Shown one piece after another: positions 18,873 through 27,577 of a DNA stretch of 64,000 nucleotides. Origin of the DNA: Planctomyces sp. SH-PL62 (GTDB lineage: Bacteria; Planctomycetota; Planctomycetia; Isosphaerales; Isosphaeraceae); the NCBI RefSeq assembly GCF_001610895.1, contig NZ_CP011273.1, positions 2,418,001 through 2,482,000 of the forward strand, written 5' to 3'. Under the pieces are notes generated by a model that was given only the letters and a program-made list of their open reading frames with translations, ran no database searches and was not told the DNA's origin. Within the stretch, counting starts at the first letter, position 1. Every line of letters starts with the position of its first letter. The position numbers and the translations under genes were made by a program.

Positions 18873-20060
18873 ATGCCCCACGACGCCTCCGCCTCCGACG
18901 CGACCCGATGCGCCCGCGCGCCCGAATCCCCCCGCTCGATCAGCGAGCCGCTCGCGCCGCCGATCCAGCTCAGCTCGGTCTACCGGATCGCCGGGCTCGA
19001 CGAGGTCGACGCCCTGTTCGAAGGCCGGGCCGACGGCTTCTTCTACGCCCGCGACGGCCACCCCAACGCCGCGCAGCTCGCCGACAAGCTCGCGAAGCTG
19101 GAACGGGCCGAAGCCGGCGTCGTCTGCGCCTCGGGCATGGGGGCGATCGCCGCCTCGGTCCTGACCCTGGCGGAGCAGGGGGGCCGCATCCTCGTCTCCG
19201 AGGAACTCTACGGCAAGACCACCACCCTCATCGCCCGCGAGCTGGCCCGGTTCGGCGTCACCCACGACCTGTTCGACCCGTCGAAGCCCGAGACGCTCCG
19301 CCGGGCGCTCGCCGACGCCCCCGACGCCCGCCTAGTCGTGGCCGAGACCCTCTCCAACCCCTTGCTCCGCGTCTGCGACCTGGAAGGGATCGGCGCCGTC
19401 GCCCGCGAGGCCGACGTCCCCCTCCTGATCGACCACACGTTCGCCCCGCTGCTCTGCAAGCCGATCGCGATGGGGACCACGCTGGTCGTCCACTCCCTGA
19501 CCAAGCTGATCGGCGGCCACGCCGACGTGACCCTGGGCGCGGTCGTCGGACCTCGCGAGCTGATCGACCGGATCCACGCCGTCGCCTCGACCTTCGGCCA
19601 GACCGGAAGCGCGTTCGACTGCTGGCTGGCGATGCGCGGGGCCGTCACGCTGCCGCTCCGGGTCGAGCGGACCTCGCGGACCGCCCTGGAGCTGGCCCGC
19701 CGCCTCGAAGTCCACCCCAAGGTGCTCCGGACCTCGTATCCGGGCCTCCCCTCCCACCCCGACCACACCCTGGCGAAGCGACAGTTCTCCGGCGGCTTCG
19801 GCGCCATGATCTCGTTCGACGCCGGGGGCCGCGAGCAGGCCGACCGCATCATCCGCGGCCTCCGCGCCATCCCCTTCGCCCCCAGCCTGGGCGACGCCCA
19901 GACGACCGTCAGCCACCCCTGCACCACCAGCCACCGCGGCCAGGACCCCGCCGTCCTGGGACGCCTCGGCGTCACCCCGGGCCTCATCCGCGTCTCCGTC
20001 GGCCTCGAAGACGTCGAAGACCTCTGGGAAGACCTCGCCCAGGCGCTCGAGTTCGCCTGA
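18873..20060 (+). CDS. Cys/Met-metabolism PLP-dependent enzyme (trans-sulfuration family)
   Basis: 395 residues, the standard length for cystathionine gamma-synthase, gamma-lyase and O-acylhomoserine sulfhydrylase enzymes. The PLP lysine lies in VVHSLTKLIGGHAD near residue 211. Other family segments are SGMGAIAASVLTL, ETLSNPLLRVCDL, and the C-terminal substrate block FAPSLGDAQTTVSHPCTTSH. The exact reaction within the family cannot be decided. It starts 49 bases after the PP2C gene, so the two may be co-transcribed. Its last roughly 70 bases are duplicated 0.8 kb downstream, beyond parDE. Confidence 0.9.
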   Translation: MPHDASASDATRCARAPESPRSISEPLAPPIQLSSVYRIAGLDEVDALFEGRADGFFYARDGHPNAAQLADKLAKLERAEAGVVCASGMGAIAASVLTLAEQGGRILVSEELYGKTTTLIARELARFGVTHDLFDPSKPETLRRALADAPDARLVVAETLSNPLLRVCDLEGIGAVAREADVPLLIDHTFAPLLCKPIAMGTTLVVHSLTKLIGGHADVTLGAVVGPRELIDRIHAVASTFGQTGSAFDCWLAMRGAVTLPLRVERTSRTALELARRLEVHPKVLRTSYPGLPSHPDHTLAKRQFSGGFGAMISFDAGGREQADRIIRGLRAIPFAPSLGDAQTTVSHPCTTSHRGQDPAVLGRLGVTPGLIRVSVGLEDVEDLWEDLAQALEFA

Positions 20061-20102
20061 GAGTCGGAGTCGATCCCCGCCACCCCGTTTCGAAGTGGGC
20101 GA

Positions 20103-20414
20103 TTACGACGGAGGGTCGGGCTGGCTCCGCATGACCCGCTTCAGGTCCCGCCTGCCGTGCAGGACCCGAAGCACGACGATGTTCTCGCCCTCGACGCGAT
20201 AGAACGCGACGTAAGGACGAGCGGTGAAACATCGCAAGCCAGGTGAGATGTCGTCGCGAGACGGTCCCATGAGCGGGAATTGAGCGTGCATCCGGGCCGC
20301 GGCGAAGAAGCGGTCGAGGAGACGGTCGGCGGTGTTGGGATTCCGACGCGCGAGGTACTCCCAGGCCTCATCGAGGTCGGCGAGTGCCTCGCGCGAGATA
20401 ACCGGTTCGTTCAC
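20103..20414 (-). CDS. parE: ParE/RelE-superfamily toxin
   Basis: 103 residues. VISREALADLDEAWEYLARRNP is the typical ParE N-terminal helix pair, and RCFTARPYVAFYRVEGENIVVLRVLHGRRDL is the beta sheet and C-terminal part of the RelE/ParE fold. The likely action is gyrase poisoning if ParE-like. It overlaps the antitoxin stop by four bases (ATGA), the antitoxin coming first, as expected. The pair sits between two copies of the PLP gene end, suggesting recent insertion. Confidence 0.88.
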   Translation of the reverse strand: MNEPVISREALADLDEAWEYLARRNPNTADRLLDRFFAAARMHAQFPLMGPSRDDISPGLRCFTARPYVAFYRVEGENIVVLRVLHGRRDLKRVMRSQPDPPS

Positions 20415-20695
20415 GACTTCCGCCCGGATTTGCGGTCCGCCTGGCGTTCCCGGCCGCGACGCTTCACGTCCTCGATGAGCTCCCGGGTGAGCGGAACGAC
20501 GTCTCCCCGATCGGCCTGGTCGATCCCGACCTGGACGGCGGCCCGAAGGTCGACGAGCTTCTGCTGATGAAGCTCCTCCCGCTCCTTGAGGAGCCTCAGA
20601 CCTTCGCGAACGACCTCGCTGGCGGTGTGGTACATCCCGCTCCGGACCTTGGAGTCCACGTACTTTTCAAGCTCGGGGGTCAGCGAGACGTTCAT
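20411..20695 (-). CDS. parD: ParD-family antitoxin
   Basis: 94 residues. MNVSLTPELEKYVDSKVRSG followed by YHTASEVVREGLRLLKERE is the ribbon-helix-helix DNA-binding domain of ParD/CopG antitoxins. The basic C-terminal tail would wrap the toxin and be unstructured when free. A good ribosome-binding site (AGAAGGAG) precedes the ATG. It is expected to bind its own promoter at 20732-20760. Confidence 0.88.
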   Translation of the reverse strand: MNVSLTPELEKYVDSKVRSGMYHTASEVVREGLRLLKEREELHQQKLVDLRAAVQVGIDQADRGDVVPLTRELIEDVKRRGRERQADRKSGRKS

Positions 20696-20731
20696 GGGGT
20701 CGGCTCCTTCTCCACGGTTCGCGATGTCCCG

Positions 20732-20760
20732 AGCCTAGCACGAATAACGAAATTTAGCAA
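20732..20760 (-). promoter_or_regulatory. Promoter of parDE
   Basis: On the minus strand, TTGCTA (20755-20760) and TAGGCT (20732-20737) are 17 bases apart, and a TG one base before the -10 makes it an extended -10. It lies in a short AT-rich patch (about 20741-20772) unlike the surrounding GC-rich DNA. AATAAC and GTTATT half-sites in that patch could serve as the ParD operator. Confidence 0.55.
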
Positions 20761-20854
20761 TTTTTGTTATTGGCTCCCGTGGGAGAAACAGTCGCACCCC
20801 GGCTCCCGGCGGCTCGCCCCACTCGGCCGCGACTCGGGAAATCGGGCGACGCCG

Positions 20855-20914
20855 GCGTCTCCGTCGGCCTCGAAGACGTGGAAGACCTCGCCCAGGCGCT
20901 CGAGTTCGCCTGAG
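20855..20914 (+). repeat. Duplicated 3' end of the PLP-enzyme gene
   Basis: These 60 bases repeat the terminal segment 19990-20061 of the trans-sulfuration gene, including its stop codon. There is one substitution and a 12-base deletion removing one copy of a short internal GAAGACCTC-type repeat. The fragment encodes GVSVGLEDVEDLAQALEFA and then stop, in the same orientation. parDE lies between the two copies, so this is a direct repeat flanking the module and a remnant, not a gene. Confidence 0.9.
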
Positions 20915-20932
20915 CGAGGCGTCGGGCCCGGT

Positions 20933-23182
20933 TCAGCGGAATCGCCGGGGCGCGGGCGCGGGAGCCCGCCCCGGGAACAGGTAGATCAGGTCGCCCAGGG
21001 CGTCGCCGACGGCCAGGTCGGTCCGACCGGGTCCGAAGAACGGCCCGGCGACCAGGCTTCCGATGAAGGGGGCGACGGCGTAGGTGGCGTCGTAATGGAG
21101 CGTCCCGGCTCCGACGTAGGCCGCGATCTGACCTCGCGCCTGCGTCATGACCACGTCGGGCCGCCCGTCGGCGTCGAAGTCGGCCACGACGAGGTTCCCG
21201 CCGTTCCAATCCGGCGCGGCATAGCCCACGGCCGCGGACAGTTCGCCGCCGCCTTCGTTGTCGAGCACGCTGAGCGCGGGCGAAGTCCCGCTGAGGACGA
21301 CGTCGAGCCGCCCGTCGACGTTCATGTCCGCCAGCGCGATCCCCTGGAGGAATTGGGGGGCCGGGAAGGCCCGGGCCGGGTCGAACGAGCCGTCGCCGCG
21401 GCCTCTTAGGACGAGGACCTCGCCGCCCAGGCTGCTTGCGACCACGGCATCGAGCTTGCCGTCGCCGTCGAGGTCGCCGAGCCCGAGATAGGCGGGAAAT
21501 CGCCCGGCGTCGACGCTTCCGGCGATCGCGAGCCGGCCCCGGCCGACGTTCAGCAGGATGCTCAGGTCGCCGCTCCCGCTGTTCGCCGTGACGACGTCGT
21601 CCCGGCCGTCGCCGTCGAGGTCGCCGACCGCGACCGCTCGGGGAAGGCCCCCCACCGCGTAGGACCGGACGGGGCCGAACCGTCCGTGGCCGAGGCCCTG
21701 GCGGACGGTCAAGCGGCCGTCCTCCCCCTCGATCCCGACGGCGAGGATCGCGTCCCAGCCGCGCCCGTCGAGATCACCCAGCGCGATCGCAAACGGCTCG
21801 ACGCCGACGTCGAGCGTCCGAGGTCGGGCGAAACGCCCCCCGCCCAGGTTGCGCACCAAACCGACGCGCCGGTCGGTCGGGTCGGCGGCCACGAGATCCG
21901 CCCCGCCGCGGCGGAAGATCGAGCCGGTGGCGAGCCGCCCGGGCGTGGCGCCGGCGGCGTAGGACGGGGAGGCAGGGTATCTCCCCGGTCCTTGCGCCAG
22001 GGCCACGCTGGCGTTGTAGCCGTACCAGTTCGCGGTGGCGAGGTCGGGGAGCCCGTCGTTGTTGAAGTCCCCTACCACGATCCCCCGCGCGTCCGCACCC
22101 GTCGGGAGCTCGGGACGGACGCGCGTGAACCCGCCCCGACGCCGGTTCAACAGCACGGTCATACCGCCGGTCGACGACGGGGTCGGGGTGATGGTCTTTC
22201 CGACCAGCGACCAGTCGCCGGAGGCGGCGACGGCGATGTCGAGACGCCCGTCGCCGTCCAGGTCCGCCAGCGCCATCGAGCTCGGCTGCGGGCCCGCCGC
22301 CGTCTTTCGACCGGCCCGGTAGGAGCCGTCGGGCCGCGCGTACAGGACGACGACGGCGTCGGCGCCACGGTCGGCGACGGCGAGGTCGAGCCGTCCGTCG
22401 CCGTCGAGATCGCCCACGGCGACCGCCGACGGATCGGAACCGACGGCGAAGGCCGCGGCCTCGACGAAGGAGCCTGACCCGTCGCCGCGGAGGATTCGAA
22501 CCACCCCGCCGCCGGGGTCGGCCACAATCAGCTCCGCCCGCCCGTCGCCATCGAGATCGGCCGCGGCCACCGCGACCGGCCGGACCCCCGCCGGCGACGA
22601 GACGGCCGGCGCGAACGATCCGAGGCCGTCGCCCCGCAGGACGCTCACCGTGCTGGAGGCGGCGTCGGCTGTGACCACGTCGAGCTTGCCGTCGCCGTCG
22701 ACGTCGGCCACAGCGATCGAGGCGGGCCCGCCGCCGACCGCGAAGGTTGAAGCCGGCAGGAACGAACCCGAGCCGTCGCCCAGGAGCACGCCGACGCCGT
22801 CGGGGAACGAATTGGCCGTGACGACGTCGAGGAAGCCGTCGCGATTGAAGTCCGCGACGGCGAGGCTCACCGCGCCGCCGCCGGGACTGAACCTCGCCTC
22901 GGACCCGAAACCGCCGTCGCCCAGGCCGGGGAGCACGGAGACGCCCGCACGGCCCGCGACGGCGAGATCCAGGCGGCCGTCGCGGTTGAAATCCCCCACC
23001 GCCGCCGCCGTGTTCAGGACCCCCACGGGATAGTCCCGAACGCCCGGGAACAGGCTGAGGAGCGCCCGGGCTTCGAGCAGCTCGCAGCGGGCGCGGAGGC
23101 GGGTCTTTCCGCCTCGTCGGCGCCGGTCTCGAGACGAGGGTACGGTGGTGGTTGCTGGGTCTGCCCGCTGGATCGCGTTCAT
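20933..23182 (-). CDS. FG-GAP/VCBS-repeat secreted protein with planctomycete extracellular leader
   Basis: 749 residues. The N-terminus has a basic stretch and CELLEARALLS, the LE-x-R-x-LL-type motif that marks many planctomycete exported proteins. The rest is about a dozen FG-GAP/VCBS-type repeats with calcium-binding loops such as DFNRDGRLDLAV, DVDGDGKLDVVT and DLDGDGRAELIV, which should fold as one or more beta propellers. No catalytic domain is seen, so an adhesive or structural surface role is inferred. Start MNAIQRADP at 23182 fits the leader; the frame stays open far upstream without homology. Confidence 0.88.
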   Translation of the reverse strand: MNAIQRADPATTTVPSSRDRRRRGGKTRLRARCELLEARALLSLFPGVRDYPVGVLNTAAAVGDFNRDGRLDLAVAGRAGVSVLPGLGDGGFGSEARFSPGGGAVSLAVADFNRDGFLDVVTANSFPDGVGVLLGDGSGSFLPASTFAVGGGPASIAVADVDGDGKLDVVTADAASSTVSVLRGDGLGSFAPAVSSPAGVRPVAVAAADLDGDGRAELIVADPGGGVVRILRGDGSGSFVEAAAFAVGSDPSAVAVGDLDGDGRLDLAVADRGADAVVVLYARPDGSYRAGRKTAAGPQPSSMALADLDGDGRLDIAVAASGDWSLVGKTITPTPSSTGGMTVLLNRRRGGFTRVRPELPTGADARGIVVGDFNNDGLPDLATANWYGYNASVALAQGPGRYPASPSYAAGATPGRLATGSIFRRGGADLVAADPTDRRVGLVRNLGGGRFARPRTLDVGVEPFAIALGDLDGRGWDAILAVGIEGEDGRLTVRQGLGHGRFGPVRSYAVGGLPRAVAVGDLDGDGRDDVVTANSGSGDLSILLNVGRGRLAIAGSVDAGRFPAYLGLGDLDGDGKLDAVVASSLGGEVLVLRGRGDGSFDPARAFPAPQFLQGIALADMNVDGRLDVVLSGTSPALSVLDNEGGGELSAAVGYAAPDWNGGNLVVADFDADGRPDVVMTQARGQIAAYVGAGTLHYDATYAVAPFIGSLVAGPFFGPGRTDLAVGDALGDLIYLFPGRAPAPAPRRFR

Positions 23183-23427
23183 GGCATGCCTCTCCAGGGC
23201 TTGATGCGGCTTGCCCGCACTTGCCCTTCGTACTGAGTACTGGAGTGGATCGAGCCGGTGGGAGGGCGGGGCGCGAGGGAGACGCCCTGGCCTCGGGGAA
23301 CCCCGCGGGGGGCCGATTCGGTCGGCCGGCGGGATTCCATCGGGATGATCAACATCTCCGAGATTACCGATGCCTGCCGCCGGGTCAAGGGTGGGCCGGA
23401 GGATCCTCGGGAATTCCGGCGGCGTGG

Positions 23428-24249
23428 TCAGATCCCCGCCGCGCCCTGGAGCTGGCCCCGGAAGGTCGTCACCGCCTGGCCGGCGAGGGCGACGCGCTCT
23501 TCGCCGATGCGGAGGCGGAGGACGCCCCCCCGGGCGGAGACCTGGCGGGCGCGGAGGTCGGTGCGGCCCAGGCGGGAGGCCCAGAAGGGGCCGGAGCAGC
23601 AGTGGGCGGAGCCGCAGACGGGATCCTCGTCCACGCCGACTCGGGGGGCGAAGAAGCGGGAGACGAAGTCGAAGGCCGGGTCGGACGATCGGCTCGTGGC
23701 GATGATCCCCCGGCCGAGGATCGCCTTGACCCGGCCGAAGTCCGGGGCCAGGTCGCGCACGCTCTCCTCGTCGGCCAGCTCGACCAGCAGGTCGAACGGA
23801 TTCCGCCAGGCCGAGACGATCGGGCTCCGCAGGGCCGCGGCGATCTCCTCCAGCTCGGCGGGGTCCTCGACCCGACGATCGACGGGCTTGGAGGGGAAAT
23901 CCAGCTCGATCCAGCCGTCGACCCGGCGGGCGGCGAGCCGGCCGCTTCGGGTCTCGAACTCGGCCGTCGCGTCGGGGGCGAGCCGGCCCTCCTCCCAGAG
24001 CACGTGGGCCGCGGCGAGCGTCGCGTGGCCGCAGAGGTCGACCTCGACGGTCGGGGTGAACCAGCGCAGGCCGTGGCGCGGGCCGCCGTCGACCGGGAGC
24101 AGGAAGGCGGTCTCCGAGAGGTTCATCTCGCGGGCGACGAGCTGCATCCATTCCTCGGGCGCGGGGGCGTCGAGCACGCAGACGGCCGCCGGATTGCCGG
24201 CGAAGGGTCGATCCGTGAAGGCGTCGACCGTGGTCAGGACGGGGTTCAC
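23428..24249 (-). CDS. PhzF-family isomerase/epimerase-like protein
   Basis: 273 residues of the PhzF/diaminopimelate-epimerase-like fold. MNPVLTTVDAFTDRPFAGNPAAV is the family start. Catalytic Glu46 is in NLSETAF, and WFTPTVEVDLCGHATLAAAHV and DEDPVCGSAHC are the two conserved active-site blocks. No phenazine genes are present, so this is one of the many generic PhzF homologues with unknown substrate. It lies 33 bases downstream of the ABC permease gene on the same strand and may share its transcript. Confidence 0.9.
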   Translation of the reverse strand: MNPVLTTVDAFTDRPFAGNPAAVCVLDAPAPEEWMQLVAREMNLSETAFLLPVDGGPRHGLRWFTPTVEVDLCGHATLAAAHVLWEEGRLAPDATAEFETRSGRLAARRVDGWIELDFPSKPVDRRVEDPAELEEIAAALRSPIVSAWRNPFDLLVELADEESVRDLAPDFGRVKAILGRGIIATSRSSDPAFDFVSRFFAPRVGVDEDPVCGSAHCCSGPFWASRLGRTDLRARQVSARGGVLRLRIGEERVALAGQAVTTFRGQLQGAAGI

Positions 24250-24282
24250 GATGGTCGGCTCCTCGATGGTCGGCGGCGGGGG

Positions 24283-25110
24283 TCAGGCGTTGGCCGGCAG
24301 GTCGCGCGCGGAGAACGCCAGGAACGCCAGCGCGATGAAGGCCGAGCCCACCCCCAGGAGCACCGCCACGTCGTAATCGTAGTGGGAGCGTTCCGAGACG
24401 GCGTCCACGGGATTATAGAGCGTGAACAGCGACGCACGTTCGGCCCAGGGCCGCCAAACCGACTCCTTGAACACCGGGATGACCGCGATCACCCGCGCGA
24501 TGAACCCGGCCAGGGTCAGCACCGAGGCGATCATCAACGGCCGCCATCGGACGATGTCGAGCGACGAAAAAAACAGCCCGTAGCCGTACATCGGGAACGC
24601 CAGGGCCGCCAGGTTGAACGCCGGCCGCATCAGCAGCCAGAACGGCGGCGGCGACTTCAAGATGTTGTAGAAGGTCGCCGCGTAGGCCCCCGCCGCCAGC
24701 GCCGCCGCGATCGTCAGCAGTCCCAGGGTCGAGGTCAAAACCTGCGCCGCGAGGTAGGTCGACCGCGAGACCGGCCGCGACATCACCATGTCGAGCGTGC
24801 CGCGCTCGATCTCGGCGCCGACCGCGTTGGTCCCCCGGCCGATGGCCCAGATCGACACCAGAAGGATGATGAACGGGTGGTTCCAGAACGCCATCATGAT
24901 CTCGATCGACGGCGGGTCGGCGTCCAGGCCCATCTGGCGGACCCAGTTGAACCCCTTGCCGTCGGTGAGCGCCTGGCGGATCCGGGTCTCCTGGAGCGAC
25001 GCGACGTGGACCAGCAGCCACCCCAGGCCGAAGAGGGCGGCCGACGAGAGAAAGAGCGACCAGCGAACGTCGTGGAAGTTCTTGCGGACCAATGTCCAGA
25101 ACGGCTTCAT
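24283..25110 (-). CDS. ABC-2 type transporter permease
   Basis: 275 residues with about six hydrophobic segments, e.g. SLFLSSAALFGLGWLLVHV, HPFIILLVSIWAIG and LLTIAAALAAGAYAATF. EIERGTLDMVMSRPVSRSTYL is the cytoplasmic coupling region typical of ABC-2 exporter permeases. Its start overlaps the stop of the ATPase gene by four bases, forming a two-gene exporter. The substrate is unknown. Confidence 0.88.
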   Translation of the reverse strand: MKPFWTLVRKNFHDVRWSLFLSSAALFGLGWLLVHVASLQETRIRQALTDGKGFNWVRQMGLDADPPSIEIMMAFWNHPFIILLVSIWAIGRGTNAVGAEIERGTLDMVMSRPVSRSTYLAAQVLTSTLGLLTIAAALAAGAYAATFYNILKSPPPFWLLMRPAFNLAALAFPMYGYGLFFSSLDIVRWRPLMIASVLTLAGFIARVIAVIPVFKESVWRPWAERASLFTLYNPVDAVSERSHYDYDVAVLLGVGSAFIALAFLAFSARDLPANA

Positions 25111-26024
25111 CGGGTGAAGTCCTCTTCCTCGTCGACGGCGTCGGGGCCGTGGTACTCGTTGTAAAGGCTGTGGAGATCCTCGGTCCCGATCGCTAGGTCC
25201 TCGACCGGGACGGTCGCCAGCCAGCGGAGCAGGGGGCCCAACTCGCCGCGATGCTCCAGCAGCAGCGCCGCGCCCTCGGGCTTCCGGATCGAGAGCCCCA
25301 GCTCCTCGGGGAAAGGGGGGGGAGAGTCCCCCGCGAACCGGACCAGGAGCATCCGGAGCCGCCGGCGGGCGTGCATGTCCTCGACGTGGACGAGGCGGCC
25401 CCGACGGAGGATCGCCACCCGGTCGCAGACCGCCTCGATCTCCGAGAGGACGTGGCCGGAGAAGACCACCGTCTGCCCCAGCGCCTTCGCCTCTCGGATC
25501 AGGTTCATCACGTCGACCCGCGCCGAGGGGTCGAGGGCCGAGGTCGGCTCGTCCAGGATCAGGACGTCCACCGGGTCGGCGAAGGCCTGCGCCAGGGCCA
25601 GCTTCTGCTTCATGCCGGTCGAGTACTTCCGCACCTTGCGCCGGAGGTCCAGCCGCATCACCTTCTCGGCGATCGCCGCCGCCCGGTCGAGGCCCTCGCC
25701 GTCGCGGAGCCCGCTCAGGAACTTCAGGACCCCCAGGCCCGACATCGAGCCCGGCATCCGCAGCTCGCCCGGCAGATAGGAGACCAGCCGACGCACTTGC
25801 AGGCCCCCTCGCCAGCAGTCGAGCCCGAAGATCGACGCCCGACCTCGAGTCGGCTTCATCAGACCCAGCCAGAGCCGGATCGTCGTCGTCTTGCCCGACC
25901 CGTTCGGCCCCAGGAGCCCGTAAACCTCTCCCTGACGAACCTCCATGCTCAGGTCGCGCAGGGCGTGAATCGGCCCATAGGCCTTAGTCAGTCCGTCCGA
26001 GACGATTAACGGGGGTCTGTCCAT
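25107..26024 (-). CDS. ABC transporter ATP-binding protein
   Basis: 305 residues. Walker A is LLGPNGSGKTTT, the signature segment YSTGMKQKLALAQA is a variant of LSGGQ, Walker B is VLILDEPTSALDP, and the H-loop is VVFSGHVLSE. The STGM-type signature is common in ABC-2 exporters of the CcmA/NatA class. It is the first gene of the exporter pair (ATGA overlap with the permease). Confidence 0.93.
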   Translation of the reverse strand: MDRPPLIVSDGLTKAYGPIHALRDLSMEVRQGEVYGLLGPNGSGKTTTIRLWLGLMKPTRGRASIFGLDCWRGGLQVRRLVSYLPGELRMPGSMSGLGVLKFLSGLRDGEGLDRAAAIAEKVMRLDLRRKVRKYSTGMKQKLALAQAFADPVDVLILDEPTSALDPSARVDVMNLIREAKALGQTVVFSGHVLSEIEAVCDRVAILRRGRLVHVEDMHARRRLRMLLVRFAGDSPPPFPEELGLSIRKPEGAALLLEHRGELGPLLRWLATVPVEDLAIGTEDLHSLYNEYHGPDAVDEEEDFTR

Positions 26025-26427
26025 GCGGTGTTCCCGGATCCGAGGGGGAAAACGGCGTCACTCGAAGCTCGCAGCCAGCCAACCATGCAAGCATCCATGC
26101 GTGCGAACATCAAAACATAGAATCTTGTTCGGCCTGCTTGCCTCGCAGCCTTAATAGGCGCATAATAAATCCGACGCCAAGCCCCTATTCTCACAAACGA
26201 CGGTCGCCACGGCCGTCCCGCTTCGATATCGGTTCGCCGACCGCCTCCGGGTCCACCGGGCGGGCTGGGCGCCTACCAGAAAAATCTCGAGATGCGGTGA
26301 TGGGTTCTTGCGGGATCGCAGGCGCATTCGTCCCTACCTTCACTCACTTCGTCGGCCGACCCAACGATCCGATTGGGGTCCCGGCTCGTCGCAGCTCCGG
26401 TCGCAAGACGTCAGAGGAGTCTCACCC
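26025..26427. other. Divergent intergenic region
   Basis: It carries an AT-rich stretch (about 26110-26170) unusual for this DNA, presumably the promoter area of the minus-strand ABC operon and the plus-strand small gene. Short GCAT-based near-palindromes occur at 26087-26105. No confident -35/-10 pair was assigned. Confidence 0.4.
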
Positions 26428-26643
26428 GTGAACGACGCTCGCCAGATCGACGGTTCCAGGTTCGCGCGATTCGATCCCCCGGCGATGCGTCGGGGGGGGC
26501 CGACGGTGGGATGGCGGATCAACGGCCATCCCGCGAGGCTCCTGATCTGGTCGCCCGAGGAATGGGAGGGCCTGGACGTGCGGCCGATCGACGCGCAGTA
26601 CCACCCGGTGGGCGTCTGGTGCGCCTTGCGGCTGGAGGAGTAG
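26428..26643 (+). CDS. Small hypothetical protein
   Basis: 71 residues starting at GTG, with AGAGGAG about eight bases upstream, which decides the start. The sequence (VGWRINGHPARLLIWSPEEWEGL ... VGVWCALRLEE) is compact and soluble, with several Trp. It belongs to no family I recognise. Codon bias is consistent with the neighbours, so it is probably real. It is convergent with the YdjY-type gene, 31 bases away. Confidence 0.65.
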   Translation: MNDARQIDGSRFARFDPPAMRRGGPTVGWRINGHPARLLIWSPEEWEGLDVRPIDAQYHPVGVWCALRLEE

Positions 26644-26674
26644 GGCCGTCGCGGCCTCGGGGTCGAGGCGGCGG

Positions 26675-27400
26675 TCATGGGGCCTTCGGGTCCTTCGCTT
26701 CCTTCTCGGGACGTGGGCTGAGGATGAGCTGGACCTCGGTGCCGACGGGGGGGATGCGCTCGGTGTACGCGACGAAGTTGCGGGAGGCGTCGTCGGCCGA
26801 GCTGACGATCGGGAGGTCGAGGATCGCGCTGGCGAAGTTGGCGACGGTGATCAGGTCCCCTTCCTCGGCGGCGTAGACGGACTTCTTGGTGGCCGGGTCT
26901 TCGTAGAGGATGCTGCCGGCGAAGACCCAGTCGACGTCGAGTTGCTTCCTGGTCTTCTCGTCCTGGACCCAGGTCCGGGCGTCGGCCTCGGCGATCTCGC
27001 CGTCGCGTCGCCAGCGGACGTCGAGGGCGATGCGGGGGCCGTGGGGGGGCCGGAATTCGGGCTTGAACCGGACGGGGCCGCCGGGCTCGGCACCGGTGAG
27101 GAGCAGCCCCGCGTGGATCAGGGTGGGGGGGGCGTCGGTGGCGAGGATCGCCTCATGCTCCTTGGTCCCCCGGAGGCAGAGCAGGTGCTCCAGCGGGCCT
27201 TCGCGGAAGACGACGCGGGCCCGGACGATGAGCCGCTTGGGGTTCGATCGGCCGTCGAACCAGAGGCTGGGGCCCAGCGGCTTCCAGGCCGGGTCGGGCT
27301 GGAAGGCGGCGGGGGGCTCGGCGGGGTCCGGGCCGCCGGCGGGGGCCGCCTGCCAGGCCAGGGCCGCCAGGATCGTCGCGGGGAGGATCAGGGTGCACAT
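26675..27400 (-). CDS. YdjY-domain exported protein
   Basis: 241 residues with a signal peptide (MCTLILPATILAALAWQAAPA). The middle carries the YdjY-like pattern: RARVVFREGPLEHLLCLRGTKEHEAIL, then IHAGLLLTGAEPGGPV and DVDWVFAGSILYED. The family is widespread in planctomycetes; its function is unknown. It lies just downstream of the secretin gene on the same strand but is separated by a strong hairpin (27513-27539), so independent expression is likely. Confidence 0.8.
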   Translation of the reverse strand: MCTLILPATILAALAWQAAPAGGPDPAEPPAAFQPDPAWKPLGPSLWFDGRSNPKRLIVRARVVFREGPLEHLLCLRGTKEHEAILATDAPPTLIHAGLLLTGAEPGGPVRFKPEFRPPHGPRIALDVRWRRDGEIAEADARTWVQDEKTRKQLDVDWVFAGSILYEDPATKKSVYAAEEGDLITVANFASAILDLPIVSSADDASRNFVAYTERIPPVGTEVQLILSPRPEKEAKDPKAP

Positions 27401-27512
27401 GGGGTTCCCTCGGTGCGCGGGTCGGGTCGCGTCTCGATCGCGAACGACAGGGGATCCAGCATGATCCTCCGGGGCGGCCGTTGCAAGCCGGGCGACGGCT
27501 TCGAAAGCGAAA

Positions 27513-27539
27513 GACCGCCGGGAGGTGGTCCCGGCGGTC
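27513..27539 (-). terminator. Strong hairpin after the secretin gene
   Basis: A perfect 11-bp stem (GACCGCCGGGA with its complement) closes a 5-base loop, 39 bases downstream of the minus-strand secretin stop. The following minus-strand bases are CTTTCGCTTT, only moderately T-rich, so this is a probable but not canonical terminator. Confidence 0.65.
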
Positions 27540-27577
27540 TCGGAGGGTTGGCGATCGGCGGAGGGGGGGGACCCTGG

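Noticed and set aside
19990-20914. Integrative element with attachment sites
   Set aside because: The direct repeats look like att sites, but no integrase, tRNA target or cargo beyond parDE is present, so only a module insertion or deletion scar is claimed.
23428-24249. Part of a phenazine biosynthesis cluster
   Set aside because: PhzF homologues are widespread and no other phz-type gene is nearby; the neighbours are an ABC exporter and a surface protein.
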